This document shows positions 26,500 through 38,820 of a DNA stretch of 64,000 bases, in pieces. Origin of the DNA: Manduca sexta. Its lineage: Eukaryota > Arthropoda > Insecta > Lepidoptera > Sphingidae. Position 1 is the first letter of the stretch; every line of letters begins with the position of its first letter. The DNA lies in assembly GCF_014839805.1 (NCBI RefSeq), contig NC_051120.1, forward strand, positions 8,184,001 through 8,248,000, read 5' to 3'. Below the pieces are notes generated by a model. That model saw only the letters and a list, made by a program, of their open reading frames with translations. It ran no database searches and was not told the origin of the DNA. A program made the translations under genes and the position numbers.

Positions 26500-26760
26500 G
26501 TGCGCGTATTGCGGGCTCGGAGATATGGCCCGCATCCGAGTGCAATGAATGCGACGACGGTTTCAAGGGCGCGCCTCAGGTGATGACGTACGCGCACCCC
26601 ACCGACGGTCCCCCCACTTCCCCCCTGAACACGTCTCCCGCGGGTGTTCCGGCACCCACCTAATAATGCACGTCTACGCCCTGTCTGCCGCGTCCGCACT
26701 CGTTGCAACCTTGAGTGCCCTCGGGGACACCCCTGTTCGCACCTCAGAATGAGACTTATA
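26500..26760. other. GC-rich intronic patch
   Basis: GC-rich stretch with a short proline-rich + strand frame (TDGPPTSPLNTSPAGVPAPT) that runs into two stop codons near 26661. There is no polypyrimidine tract or good acceptor, so it is not called as an osa exon. Confidence 0.3.
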
Positions 26761-29700
26761 AAAAAAAAAACTTACCAACCCACTTTAAAACAATCGCACA
26801 AGTTTGAGTTGTTGCCGCTACGTTTGCCAATTGAATCTGCCCACCCCGTCGGCATGGGGTGGGTGAATCGTTTAAGAATATTGTTTATATGACGTGATTA
26901 TCGACACGTCACGTTGCGATGTTAATGTTCGTCCACCGGACCGATAATAGTTAGCGTGCTTTTAATTAGATTGTGCGTAGTTGATGACGGGTTGATAGCT
27001 CTCTAATTATCATAATAATAGTAGAGGTATGTGGGTGGGGAGACAGCCCCGTCAGCTGAGCGAAAACGAAAGTAAACAGAACTCGGTCAAAGGGTTTGTA
27101 CTCACCTACCCGCAATATTTATGTGGGTACGTGGTACGGTGGTGGAAGGGGAGGATTACCCCCACACCCGATTCAGTCACCCTCCGTTGATGGATTGGTT
27201 GGCGACCGGTGCGGATGTTCGAAACTCAGCCAAACTGAGCAGTCAAGCAAAAGTCTCTGTTTCCGTGCTACGGTTTGCTGCGAACTGCATTGGAAAAATA
27301 TTAAACGAAAACTCGTAAAGATATTCTTTGTGTTTAATTTCGTAACTATTAGCCCACTTACTATTTTTGCGGACTAGACTTGGTGGATTTTCTGCGGCTT
27401 TTAAGAATTAAAAACAAACTTTGTACAAAGGCGCGTTTTAATTTCAGTCCTTCAATAAATCTGCCTTTATAAACTTTTATGTAGCAATGAATGAGAAATA
27501 TCTTGTTGTATACATCATATTTCCAACTGGACAGCTTTATAATTTCTTCTAAATTTAGAACACTCACACCACATACCTGGGTCGGCGCTGACTTTTTGTA
27601 AATGGTTACTTATTTTTTATCTCAGTTCCTTGACATAAGTATCATCATGTCATATATATCATCGTGTCTTGACCACACACTAAAATATTGCTGGGATAAG
27701 GAAGTTCTTAATTATATTAATAATGACATTAGTACGCCCAGCGTAAATCCATCCCGTAATCACAGAAAATTGTAATGAATGCGCCACACGGCCAATATCT
27801 TAAAAGACGAGTTAACACATCAGTAGTTACACCGTTAATTATTAGTGAAGTAGCGAAGTATCATTCCAAAAGAGTGTCTCCCCAACAGTCAGATCCGACA
27901 CAAATATTTGTTGACCACACAAATATTTGTATTGTTGCGGATATTGAACTTGCACCGTGTTTTCTCAAATATCTCACCCACCGATGAGCTACACCGTTGC
28001 GAGATAGTATTTGTAATCTTTGTGTATAACAGCTTTATCATTAGGAATACCCCATACTTTCAGTCACCAAAATGAAGTTCAACCCCAAAAGCTTTCACCT
28101 AATGGTATTACGTCACAAATCGCCGGCCGTCACCGTGACGCTAATGGGAGTGATAATAGCTCGTTGCGTATCGTCAGGTACTGAATAGGTTTCGGCTTTG
28201 CCGACAAATGAGGCGCAGCATATCCAATTACGGCAGCGAGAGGCCAAAGGCGACCCTTTAGTCGGAGCCCATTACGTTATAGCCGCTCTAAGCTGATTAA
28301 AACATTACTCTTTTGAAATCAAATTTCAATACCGGAGGGCGTAATTTTAGCACGAAACGTCAAAATTTATCGATGTTAATAAACCCATTGCGGAACAAGT
28401 TGTTGCTTACGAGTTAGCGAGGCCTTCATTCAGTCAGCATGTACATGTTATTATTTTGTTATCACGAACAATATGTAATAGGGAGGCCGTGAACCGATGA
28501 CGTAACGATTATTCAATTATCGTCAGCCGGCAAGGGAAAATATAAAAAGTGAATGACTCCTCTTGACCTGGATTAGTAAATATCAGGCCAACCTTATCTG
28601 CAGCCTTGAAACTTGACGCGGAAACTGAATGTTGAGTGCAGCTAAGTGAAAGCATTGTGCGGCTGTGTGATGCAATTGGTCTCGACTCTCCGAGTCTGCA
28701 GCGATCTGTGTCGAGGACGCTCTCGTGTTGAATATAAAATTACGTTTGTTGCCTTACAATTATACGAAAAGAAGCTTGTATAATTTGACCGGCACTAATT
28801 AAATGTTATTGATAAGGCACAAGGAAATTGTCAGCTTGTGTCGGTCGAGATCGTTATCGAATTGAGAGTAGATCTTTATCTACTACCGTACAGCTGCTAT
28901 TGGATATAAGGCTATTTATCTTGGAAATTTAGATGCTGGTATATCGACCATCAAATTATATTATAATTTTAAGAGTTTCAAACAAATTCCGCCACATTTT
29001 ATACTAAGAGATAATCTTAGTTTCTTTTTGTTATTTGATAATATTATAAGAATCATGAACGTAATGACCTCATTAAAAATCTGCAACGTCCTAAACATGG
29101 TATTTTTCATGTTTTACTGTTTTAAACTTAAAATTTTATGCCAATGGCCGTATACGTAAGTTGTCAAATTGTAAAACTATACTCCATAAATGATATATCC
29201 ATCTATACATGCTAGGAACAATAAAAATAGACAAACAGATCTCTTTGGTGCAGCACCACGACAAAGACAATGCAATGGACGCGTTGCGGTGCACTCGTTT
29301 GCAAGTAAACGCGTGTGCATAATGGATGCACGGTCAAGGTCGGGCCTGGCCACCGACCTGCCTCTCGCACGTGCCCGATTGTTTTATACCATCAACTTAC
29401 ATGTGCCGTGCGAGATGGAAACTTTGCCGTTAGTTTTAATGTGTCGTCGGAACATGAGACCAAGGGCGGATACCGAAGAAAGCTTCGTGTTTGTGATTTG
29501 GTTCACCGTGTTAACACGAATCTTCTACGATGTAAATAAATATTTTGTATCATACTTACAATTTTTAAATTCGTCTCAGAATCATTCATAAAAATAATTA
29601 TTTGTTTGTTTGCATCAGTGAAATTTTGACAACGTCAGCATCTTTACTATTCACTGTCTTTCACATGTTATCGGTTATGTCTCTTTGTTTATTCTTTATC

Positions 29701-30448
29701 CGTCCCTGATGGCAAGGAGGAATCTACCCCTTATCCTGTGTCTAACGTTTTATTTTAACGTGTACACAGTTTAAAAAATTATCCTTTTTTCATAACACCT
29801 TTTACTTGTTATAAATACCTATTTAAGTATCTTCAAGACTAAAAAATCTACCATTTATTCATAATGAGTGCAACTTCAGCATATGCTTGAAGTATTCTTG
29901 ATGTAACAGAAGTTTTAGCTAAACTTTAATCCGAAGGAGTGTAGGACAATAAAATAGGTTATAGTGGGCAATAAGAATGTGTGGAGATCTGGATTCGGCG
30001 GTGCGTGTGTTTCTGTTCAAACTTAACGTTTAATATCTGCGGGCGGCGGCGGGTCATCATTGTTTTATGAATGGTTAAAAATAGATTAAGATGAAAATTT
30101 TGCTGTAAAATCGCTTACAATATCTTTTCTTAGTTCGTTATGCTTGTTTTAGCTTCCCTGAATAACTCTCAGGTTTCTTTTTCGTCGTATACAACTTTGT
30201 TGCGCGTATGTGTTGACAGAGTATTACTATGATTGTTCTTATTTTCATGAAAAAAATAATTGCGTTTGAACTTGATATTTGTAAATATTTACCCATTTAA
30301 GATAGTTAACTTTAGTAATATTCAGTTTTTCGCGAGACATTGTTGTTCATTTTAGGCAACCAGCTGCTCTATGTAAGGTTTAACTTTCTGTCTCATAGTA
30401 AGCCAGGAAATTGCACCTCGCAATATTATGATCGTGATATGTGTGCAG

Positions 30449-30607
30449 GGCTATGAGCGCGGCGGTTCCCCGCAGCCGCCGTCGCAGCCGACGGGCGCGC
30501 CCAGCCCGGGCGCTCCTCAGAACGCGCCTGGCGCCCTGTCGCCCACCCAGGACACGCAACACCCGCCGCACATGCCGCCTCACGGGGCCCAACCACCGCC
30601 GCACCAG
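30449..30607 (+). CDS. osa: osa/ARID1 internal exon (P/Q/S-rich, 53 codons)
   Basis: Second internal exon, also exactly 159 nt and phase 0 at both ends. The acceptor is TGTGCAG and the donor CAG|GTTAGT, almost the same donor as the exon at 16323-16481. It encodes 53 residues beginning GYERGGSPQPP and ending GAQPPPHQ, rich in Pro, Ala, Gln and Ser with no folded-domain motif. The reading frame continues without a break from the preceding exon across a 13,967-bp intron. The composition fits the disordered pre-ARID arm of Osa/ARID1. Because length is a multiple of three and both phases are 0, skipping it would leave the downstream frame intact, so it could be a cassette exon. Gene identity rests mainly on the neighbouring exon. 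Coding status is better supported, by GC content, splice sites and frame continuity. Confidence 0.7.
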
Positions 30608-31542
30608 GTTAGTCTCACTGTCTGATTCTAAGCAAAAAATGTATTGACAAATTCATACTATGGAAGATGTCTTCGATTACAAATTTCTGCGGTTCAATCA
30701 CAGCAACCTTGATACGTCAATCGCTATCGATAAGTAAAAAGGTATCGTTATGCAGTAAGGAATAACAAGAAAATATCACGTTGGACAAAAACGAAAAATC
30801 TCGATATCTCACTTTTTAGCTTAATGACAACAGAAGTAACGTTTTTGTTGATACCAAATTAATCGATTATGTGTAAAAATAACCACAGCGGCTAGATAAA
30901 AAACATTATCATCGTAACTTTAGACCTCATATCAATAACTATTAACAATATAAAAAAAAACATTCCTAATAAAAGAACAGTCATGAATCTCATCGTGCGC
31001 ACACGCACATATTTAAATTTATTAACATAAACTTATTAAGCACTACAATCCAAACGGCGTTTGGGTTTTTCTTATCGCAATTTGTATGTCGATAAGAAAA
31101 TCCCGCTTTGCTTTGGGGGATTGCATCATGAATATCAAATTGTTGTCAACTCGATATCAACGTCACTACTTCATGGTTAACGTTTTTGTCAGTATCTATT
31201 CTGCTCAATGTATGTTTTGTATTTCTTTGATACCTTTTTTATGTTCTTTTTTTACCAATACGGCATTCAGACATGAGCATTTGTCTTGGTAACAATTGAT
31301 AAGGGGAAACTTGTCATATTAATTCAGATGAAACCAAAACACGTACAGATTATTGTCTACCATTACACCAATATTCATATTTATCTTCATATTGTTTGTA
31401 TAATATGTATAGTTGTGACGAATGTTGGGCAATTGAGTTATAGAGATAACAAGCACCATTTTAAACAGCAAACTAACATTAAGTTGTATAATATTTATTA
31501 CAAATTGGGCATGGTTTTGGTCTAGTATTGAAATTATAAATT

Positions 31543-31805
31543 ACTAGTTGACCGGACAGACGTCCCGTCTTAACTATGAATTTGCAGCGCGCATTCTGAC
31601 AATCGCTGACAGTTATATAAAATTAATATATTCGTTAAGTTTTCTTAAATTTTCTAATTTACCGCGCAATTTATGGATTTTTTCTTTCATAAGAACCTTC
31701 TCTTGACAATAACAAACACAACAAAAAAAAAATAGTGAAGTCGGTCCAGCCGTTTACGCGTGATGGCGTGACCAAGGGATTCATTTTTATATATTATATA
31801 GATTA
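31543..31805 (+). mobile_element. Retroelement 3' fragment (RTE-like tail)
   Basis: Starts near CTAGTTGACCGGACAGACGT and contains GAAGTCGGTCCAGCCGTTTA, CGCGTGATGGCGTGACC and a terminal TATATATTATATAGATT. The CGGTCCAGCCGTT...ATTTTTATATAT tail resembles, from memory, the end of very common moth RTE-derived repeats. No coding capacity. Confidence 0.55.
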
Positions 31806-33721
31806 ACAGGCATTTATAATATTATAATTATTCAATAGATCTCATCTTTAAACATGCGTTTTATCAGCAGATTACGGAAAATTGAATTTTAATGGCCACT
31901 TGAATTTCAATTGTAAGATATCTGGCAGTTCGCCATACTTATCGACTACTTAGATCTCTTTTAAACATGGTATCTCGCTGCCGCATCAAGTAACTTAATC
32001 ATAAAAGTCAAATCAACTTTTAATGTATTTTCGGAGCATTTAATAGCGCTTTGTGCGTTCCATTCTAAGATTCATTCGATATTATGTAAAGTCGACATAA
32101 TCAGAAACAATTCGTTTGCATTATTGAATATACTGACTTATTATAATGATCTATGTTTTATCAATAAAACTTTTGACTAAACAAGACACCTGTACTGTGT
32201 ACGTCGCACAATCACGATCACGATTTAAAACTGGATGGAAGCAGGAAACAAAAAAATGACCTAGGTAATGGAACGAACAAGTTTGAAACCAGCGCAGTCA
32301 CTGTAGACCGACAAAAACACGAACGTAAGAACACTTTAACGTTGAATAAACAACATTTTGTCAGACTTTCTGCGGGCTGCATACGTCGCGGTTCAAACTC
32401 GGTGGAAATAATATATGGAACCGGGCAAATTTGTTGTACCAACACGACTTCCCATCATTGGAATCTTTATATTTTTTGTAGTTACAGATATCACATTCGT
32501 GATCCGAAAATTTAATTATAAAATTGAGGTTCTGTTTCACAAATTTCAAGTAAATGTTATTTGACAGTTATCGTATCAAACAGCTAATGTAGATGCTACT
32601 CATTTTACTACAATTTATTTGGAAGCATATATTAGAGTAAGACTTGTATTTGGTCAGCTTAAACATCTGTGTGCCGAGTAGCATATACTGAGAAGCTGTG
32701 AAAAAGGCTCTAACTATACAAATGTGTTACTAAAATAACTGCTTCTAAAAATTTTAAATTCAGAAAATGACTCTTTTGGAAGGTCGGTCTTACTGAACAC
32801 AGTAAAAATGCTCGTTTAGAATCATGGCTCACGATGTTCTATAACCGAATCACACTAAGGATACTGGAAGTGTTTACTGTATAAGCAAGCACGCTAAAAG
32901 GCGTCATGTTTGCGTTCCGTTTATCGCGGCGATATCACGCCGTTCGTCCGCGTCGGTGTATCTTTTTTTTTTTTATAATTTTGGCTCAGTTGACTGGCGG
33001 CTGTGATTCTGCTGGCAGTTGGCACTCGACAAGTTGCCGCGTTAGCACACACTGAACAACCGCAAATAACCAACGCTAGATGTTAGAAAACACTTGAATA
33101 ATGAACGAATAGTTTTGGTTTAAAAATGTTGAATATAATTCCAAAAGATTGTTTACTGTATCTAATACTCTTTCAGTATGCAGGGTTTTGTTTTAAAACT
33201 TATGCTCAAGTTTATGACATTGCTCACTTTTGTTTAACCAATAAAAAAAGTTCAATAAATCGACAATAAATATTGAGGGAATAATTTAATTTGGCTGATA
33301 AACTTCGAATATATAAGCGTTTAAAATACCCGACGGGAAATATTTTATCTATTTCTCTCATTATTTTGTATATACGTATATTTTCCTGAATGGAGTGTGA
33401 CGTCATCAATAGATATTGTGTTATTAACCTTTTGATATTACCAAATATGGCGTATGCTGTTATTTGGCTTTTTATATTTTAATTTTATTCTAATTGTTAT
33501 ATAACAAGTATATATTTTTTCCAATCAGATTTAGAATGGTTATTTCTAAATTATCGTATTTAGTTTTACAGAATGATGCATTCTTGGTTATTAAGCGATA
33601 TCAAATTTCAGATTGATTGTTAGAGTTTGCAATTTTAACGTGACGTTGCGATTTGGTACATTTCGCAAATAAAATCACTTGTGTTCCTTGTAGCGAAGCA
33701 TTTCTAGTCAATAAAACACAA

Positions 33722-33958
33722 AACAAACACACATCACTTCTGTATCCCCGAAGGTGTAGGCAGAGGTGCACGTTGGCACTTATTTTTCACCTGTGTTCGG
33801 TCCCAATGATATGATATATCGCAATATGGGGCACAAATTCCAGGCTCCTAGCTGATAGTGTAGAAAAACCAAATATCATAGCCCGATTCGGGATTTGAAC
33901 CCAGACCCTCAGTGTTGCACCGCCCACGCAATACAACTACGCCACCATCAACAAAACG
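33722..33958 (-). mobile_element. tRNA-derived SINE, minus strand
   Basis: On the minus strand it has a near-perfect RNA polymerase III promoter. The A box TGGCGTAGTTG is at 33934-33944 and the B box GGTTCAAATCC at 33891-33901, inside a tRNA-like head. The body continues with GGTTTTTCTACACTATCAGC and GGAATTTGTGCC, then a tail GTGCACCTCTGCCTACACC and GTGATGTGTGTTTG. Head, body and tail align with the SINE at 52450-52705, and the tail also with 4398-4612. Best preserved promoter of the three copies. Confidence 0.7.
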
Positions 33959-34633
33959 AATTGTAATTACACTTGACGTTTTGTTTTCGCGACGCCCCCG
34001 CTGTATTATCTGCCCGTAGTCAGTGCTATCGTACATATAAATCTGTGTAGCTTTAGATGAAATTGAACCCGGTTTATATGGAAAGTATTGTAGGTATAAT
34101 CCACGGTGCTCGCCGGATGGAAGTTCGGCTATGAACTTTACTGTTATGGATACACATTAAACTGCTGCCGAATGTACGGAACCCCTCGTTGTTAGCAATT
34201 TTTAAAAATTACCTTTCCCCAACCATAACTATTTCAATAAACCGTCTATGGTCATGCCGCTCTTAATGGACAACTTTTACTTTCGTTATGTTTGTTTCTT
34301 GTTACGATGCGCTTTTCCGTCTTATTTACGTATTATAATGGTCGTTGAAGGATATAATATAACCTTGTTTTTCTCGTACGCATTATTAAATGTTGCTGTC
34401 TCGCTGTATTTTAACTGCTGATATACTTAATATTTCTATATATCTATTTCTTTGTAGATATCATTGTATTCGAGGTAAGATTTTGTATTATTTTTTTATC
34501 GAATTCACCGCTTGTTATATATTCGAAACGGCGTCATGTAGGTTGATGTTTTTTTTTTGTCCTGCCTCTATCTATAATACTCCTCTTTTTGCATCGGTAG
34601 TTAAAAATAACCTTAATTTTTTATCACTGGCTC

Positions 34634-34663
34634 AGTCGATGTTGGCCAAAAACAACATCGACT
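34634..34663. repeat. Perfect 11-bp hairpin
   Basis: AGTCGATGTTG (34634-34644), loop GCCAAAAA, then CAACATCGACT (34653-34663). The arms are perfectly complementary. Role unknown. Confidence 0.6.
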
Positions 34664-36589
34664 CCACTAAATAACACATACGGCTATCTTCACAGTGTAT
34701 TAGCTAGCGATAATCTCCAAAACTTACCTTTCGCAAGAGGAAATCCTATACATGATAATAATTTATAAATTACTAATATCCTATTAATATTATATTTGCA
34801 AAAGTTAGTGAAGGTTTTCGTATATTTGTTTGAAGTGAACGCATAAAATGCGTAAAGAATTTGCATACATTTTGGCACATGAAAGCATAAATTAGCGTAG
34901 ACTATTCGTTTTTTTTTTCAGAAAAGTGCATACTTGTTATCACAGCAATACTCCGTCCTTAGATAAATAAAGTCTATGAATAAGGGGGTAAGATTATACT
35001 TCTGTAAAGGATATTTAGGCGAGCAGAGCCGGAAGCATAAGTTAGTATATTACTACACTCGTCACCATATACACCGTTGCAGTTTATTCATAATTTCAAT
35101 CAATAATAAATTGTTGGCAAAATGGAATTTATTTCAATTGCAAATGGAAGTAAAATATCGCTCAACCCTTGAGTACTTTTAAATGAAGGTCGTACTTGAA
35201 AGTGTTTATTGACACAAGTCGGGGCAACTTTTGTAAATAAACCGTTTTGACGGAAATATTGCCAAGTTCACATTTCCAACTATTTAAATTTATAGCAATC
35301 TACTTATGTACACGCAATATTCGATCGTGTTGGTATTTTGTCCGTCATTTTATATTATAAACTGAAGCTAGATACAATTGGAGCAATTAATTGTTAAGTT
35401 CAAGATATTAGATATTTTGTCAACAAATTTACATATTCTTATAGTCCAATAATTTTAAAGGATATCAGTGGCTTAAGGTCCATATGAACCGATTCCTACT
35501 GGCTCCCCTTTCGTAATTTATATAAATCTTATTATTATTAGAACGCTTCCCGGACCGCATTTATGCTTATTATTAGGACTTATATAAGTTGTGTCGGGTT
35601 CACTTTGGAAAAATTTCATTCTTCTCCACTGAAGGATATCATAGTTAAATTAAAACATTCCCTATCTTAACGACTGTAACAAATAGCTCAGTTATAAATA
35701 TTTATCTGTTAGCGCACGGAGCCGCGTGCAGCCGTATTTAATAAATTTTCATTACCGTTTGTTAGCCGCGTCGGAGCCCCCAAGCCTGAACTCGTTCCTT
35801 AGCGAAACTTACTAATATGTACGACGATCAATGAGAAAATTACGTCTTACCCCAGTAAGCGGTATAACGGAAGTTAATCTTCTATTTACGCGTACTAAAG
35901 ATGTTATAAATTATGTACTCGTAAACAGTTTACTTTCACCATTAGCGATGAAGTATTGTGACTACTTCATTGAAATTGTTTTTTGTAATTACGAGGTTCC
36001 GCGACGCTACGTCATGTTTTGTCTTCCAAATTGCTTTTTTGTCATGTTTTGTGGATTATTTTGTAGATATGATAACATAATGCACACATACATACGTGTG
36101 GATCGATGCGAATTACCATTCCAGTTTAGTATAGGATATCACTCTCTATTAGTAGAGACAGTGCGTCTAAAACATTTTAATGGGAATTTTCAAAGAAACT
36201 TATTATATTTGCGGTTGACCTTTAATCCTTTATTAAAAGGAAATAAGCCCGGCGTCGAGTCTCCAGTAGGCAAGGCGGGTTCGGTTTCCGACTTTGAAAC
36301 GTATTGACGGTCCCTTGTGGTTCTAACGAAGTTCGTGTAGGATGTAGGTATTCTTAGTACTATTTTGTCCAGTCAATAGTCATTAAGAACTAGTTTTGAT
36401 TGTCTTCTAATGTGTCAAAAAGAATAAACATCTCGCGCCTCATTCGGAATACGTCACAGAACAGCACCTTTTATTTATTATGTCATGAAAGTTCCAAGTT
36501 GTGCATTCCTTTCGGAATAACATTTTTTATATGGAACAAAATAGCTTGCGCGTGACTCGGTTTATATCGTGGACGATCGGTTCGTCATA

Positions 36590-36790
36590 GTGCAGCGAGT
36601 CGTCGGGCGCGAGTCGTTTTTGGCACGGTGCGGCGCGGTTTGCACGGTTTATTCCTCGCTCGATTTGCATATTTCTGTATCGCCAGTGCGGCGTGTCGCA
36701 TGTGCCGCACGTGGCCGGCCCTCCTGCGCCTCGTAATGGAGATGTGGCGCATGCTTGCACATTTGCATGCCGCCATGTCACGCTCGCCAC
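36590..36790. other. GC-rich intronic patch
   Basis: Locally GC- and CpG-rich stretch in AT-rich intron, with open frames on both strands but no recognisable protein. It could be regulatory, an unrecognised exon or chance. Confidence 0.3.
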
Positions 36791-36966
36791 TTGCGAGTTT
36801 CCCTTTTTCAAAATATCTTCTCTCTAGGTAACATGTGACGGCCTGTCCTTTGATACAAATGCGAGGGTGTTAATTGTTTCGAAATTAGATATTGAATTGT
36901 GGGAGAGATGGATCTTAAATACTGTGAATTTCATAATAAATCAATTTTCCTTTTATAAATATTAAT

Positions 36967-37135
36967 TGCAAGCGTTTGCTCGCGGCTCCGCTCGCCTGAA
37001 TATTTTTCCGTGATAAAAGTCCCTCTTTATATTTTCCTGAGTTAAAGGACCTATATTTAAGTTAGCTCATGCAGTATTTATTATGTAATGCGTGCACAAA
37101 CATACAACCAGACAGACAAATATTTAAAAAAAAAT
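36967..37135 (+). mobile_element. Retroelement 3' fragment (GTTTGCTCGCGGC type)
   Basis: Contains GTTTGCTCGCGGCTCCGCTC and TTTTTCCGTGATAAAAGTCC. This is, from memory, a diverged copy of the 'GCTTTTGCTCGCGGCTTCGC...TCCGGGATAAAAAGT' segment ubiquitous in moth genomes and usually ascribed to RTE-type elements. A much shorter trace (CTAGCTTTTGCTCG) lies at 24060-24073. Confidence 0.5.
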
Positions 37136-38039
37136 CTGTTTCTCTAATAAAGATCCCCATATTGTTTCTATTCAAAATCTTTAATGTATAGACGGCAGCC
37201 TGCTACACTTTTAAAACGCATATAAACTACAGAATAATAAATTTCGATAGGATCGACCATGTGTTGGCAGTAGAAATCTAGGTGATTTTATTAACCTATA
37301 CGAGAACTCAGGTTGATGAAACGGCAACCAAAATATCGTGTTAAATAAATTGAGATAATATGATAAACTCTTTGTGTAATTGCATAAAGTTGATTGCACC
37401 AGCGCGAGTATCGCACGGGTACGGCATAAAAATTAAACTTCACTCTATGACAGAGCCAGCCGATGGAGCGAAACACGCTAACCCTCGTGGACAGAGCGTC
37501 CTCTGTCAATTTTATACACGGCACTTGAGCGGGCGGGCGGTCGCGCCGACCACGGCCGCCGCTACAATTTATGCTAACATAAACTCGCCATCGATGCCGA
37601 CTCTAGTGAAACATAAAGCTTTATGCCTTTAACCTCGTTACACCTCTGCACACTCGAATTCTGCCCGCTCCTAAAGGAATTCCAGCGCTAAATCAAAGTT
37701 GGTAATTAAAATTCTAATCCTCGTATCAGTCGGCATTGTTGGCGTGGAACGTTTCCTTTCTGCGTTCGTAACACGCTCGCGGAGTTCTTTCGTTATAATT
37801 ATGAAACGAGCGTGTTGCGTTATTATTATATCGTTGCAATCTGCCGAGACGACATAAATCTAAAGTTGGTTTGAGGCTTAACGAAACTCGGCCCCGCGTC
37901 GCTTGGTTAATACTCCACAATGTCAGTAGAGAATTTTGAGAGTCAAGGGCCATTCCGGCATCGTGATCGCTCGAGAGTCGTACGCTCGAAATGAAACGTC
38001 GTATCTTATTTTATGATTAGCGGCTCGAAAGCGCTTTGT

Positions 38040-38270
38040 AATTTTGTTAGTTCCGCCTTTCTGGTGCCGGGGCGAGCTCACCGAGTGGAGATCGATGCGA
38101 GCGTTGCGTGCGAGTGCGACCGGGACGGGAATAGTCGATCGGTGCGCCGTCCCGCTTGCTCGCACCGCCTACCAGGCAGCCATGTTGCGCTCGACCTGCG
38201 CTCGCCCGACCGCCATTGTAGCATTCGTACTTGTAGCTAGTGCTGTCCGCGCCTTCGATGTTCGCTGTTT
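38040..38270. other. GC-rich intronic patch with a signal-peptide-like frame
   Basis: CpG-rich stretch inside the intron. Its + strand holds an ATG at 38182 opening a 77-codon frame with a hydrophobic N-terminus, discussed in the findings. No splice signals or conserved domain are evident. It could mark an internal promoter, an enhancer or an unrecognised exon. Confidence 0.25.
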
Positions 38271-38624
38271 TATACCGTACATCACTCTAGCAACATTTAC
38301 TCTGGCCACACCATTCCTAACTAGTTTTCTAATAAGATTAAGCATATATCTGTCGTTCATAATACCAGTCATAAAATATATTTGTTATGAGGATTTTTTG
38401 CAACGATTGTACTAGTTCTTTGAACCCGCCATAAAAACTTAATTTAAGTTTTGATATTTAATAAAATCTTCTCTGATTGAAAAAGAAATTTAAAATATAC
38501 CAAACATTTAATTCCGAGGCACTACGAGTGCTTGGAGCCAGGAGCAAATAGAGAGGTACTCAGGAATGTCGATAAAACTAGTCGATAAGTAAGGTACACA
38601 GTGAAGTTATAGCGCGAGTCCGGA

Positions 38625-38820
38625 ATTAAAATGTCAGACGTGCGGCGGCGCTGCGAGCGCAGTGGCGCGGCGGCGGGCGCGGGGTGGCGGGTGCGCGCCG
38701 CGCGGAGCGGGCGGACAGCGTTATTAATAACCATAAGCCTGCAGACGCACGAACGTCCAGAGGGGCCACGCCGGCCCCGCCGCGCCGGTCCCGCCGGCAC
38801 CACCGACCGAGCTGTAATGA
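38625..38820. other. Very GC-rich intronic patch
   Basis: Among the most GC-rich stretches of the window, with repeated GGCGG/GCGCGG motifs and, further right, CCGGCCCCGCCGCGCCGG. An ATG in an insect-like context (AAAATG) at 38631 opens a 66-codon Arg/Ala/Gly-rich frame with no homology I recognise. Open frames on both strands suggest composition rather than coding. Confidence 0.3.

Larger units (their letters stand above)
16482..30448 (+). other. osa intron (about 14.0 kb)
   Basis: Intron between two phase-0 exons, with GT at 16482-16483 and AG at 30447-30448. It contains a palindromic MITE (16897-17174), a diverged dispersed repeat (19611-19776), two inverted maT mariners (20999-22302 and 24391-25696) and a GC-rich island (26500-26760). 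The 2,088-bp spacer between the mariners (22303-24390) has no gene. Near its right part it holds a motif ending GGGACACCCTGTATATTA (about 23938-23955) of the kind found at ends of decayed repeats. The stretches 17175-19610 and 26761-30448 show no gene or clear repeat. Confidence 0.65.

Noticed and set aside
26454..26663. Proline-rich + strand frame that could be another osa exon
   Set aside because: It ends at tandem stop codons without a donor, and the possible acceptor lacks a pyrimidine tract.
35831..36307. 158-codon open frame on the + strand, the longest outside the transposons
   Set aside because: No recognisable domain, ordinary AT-rich intronic composition, Cys/Phe/Tyr-rich chance-like protein, no splice or promoter context.
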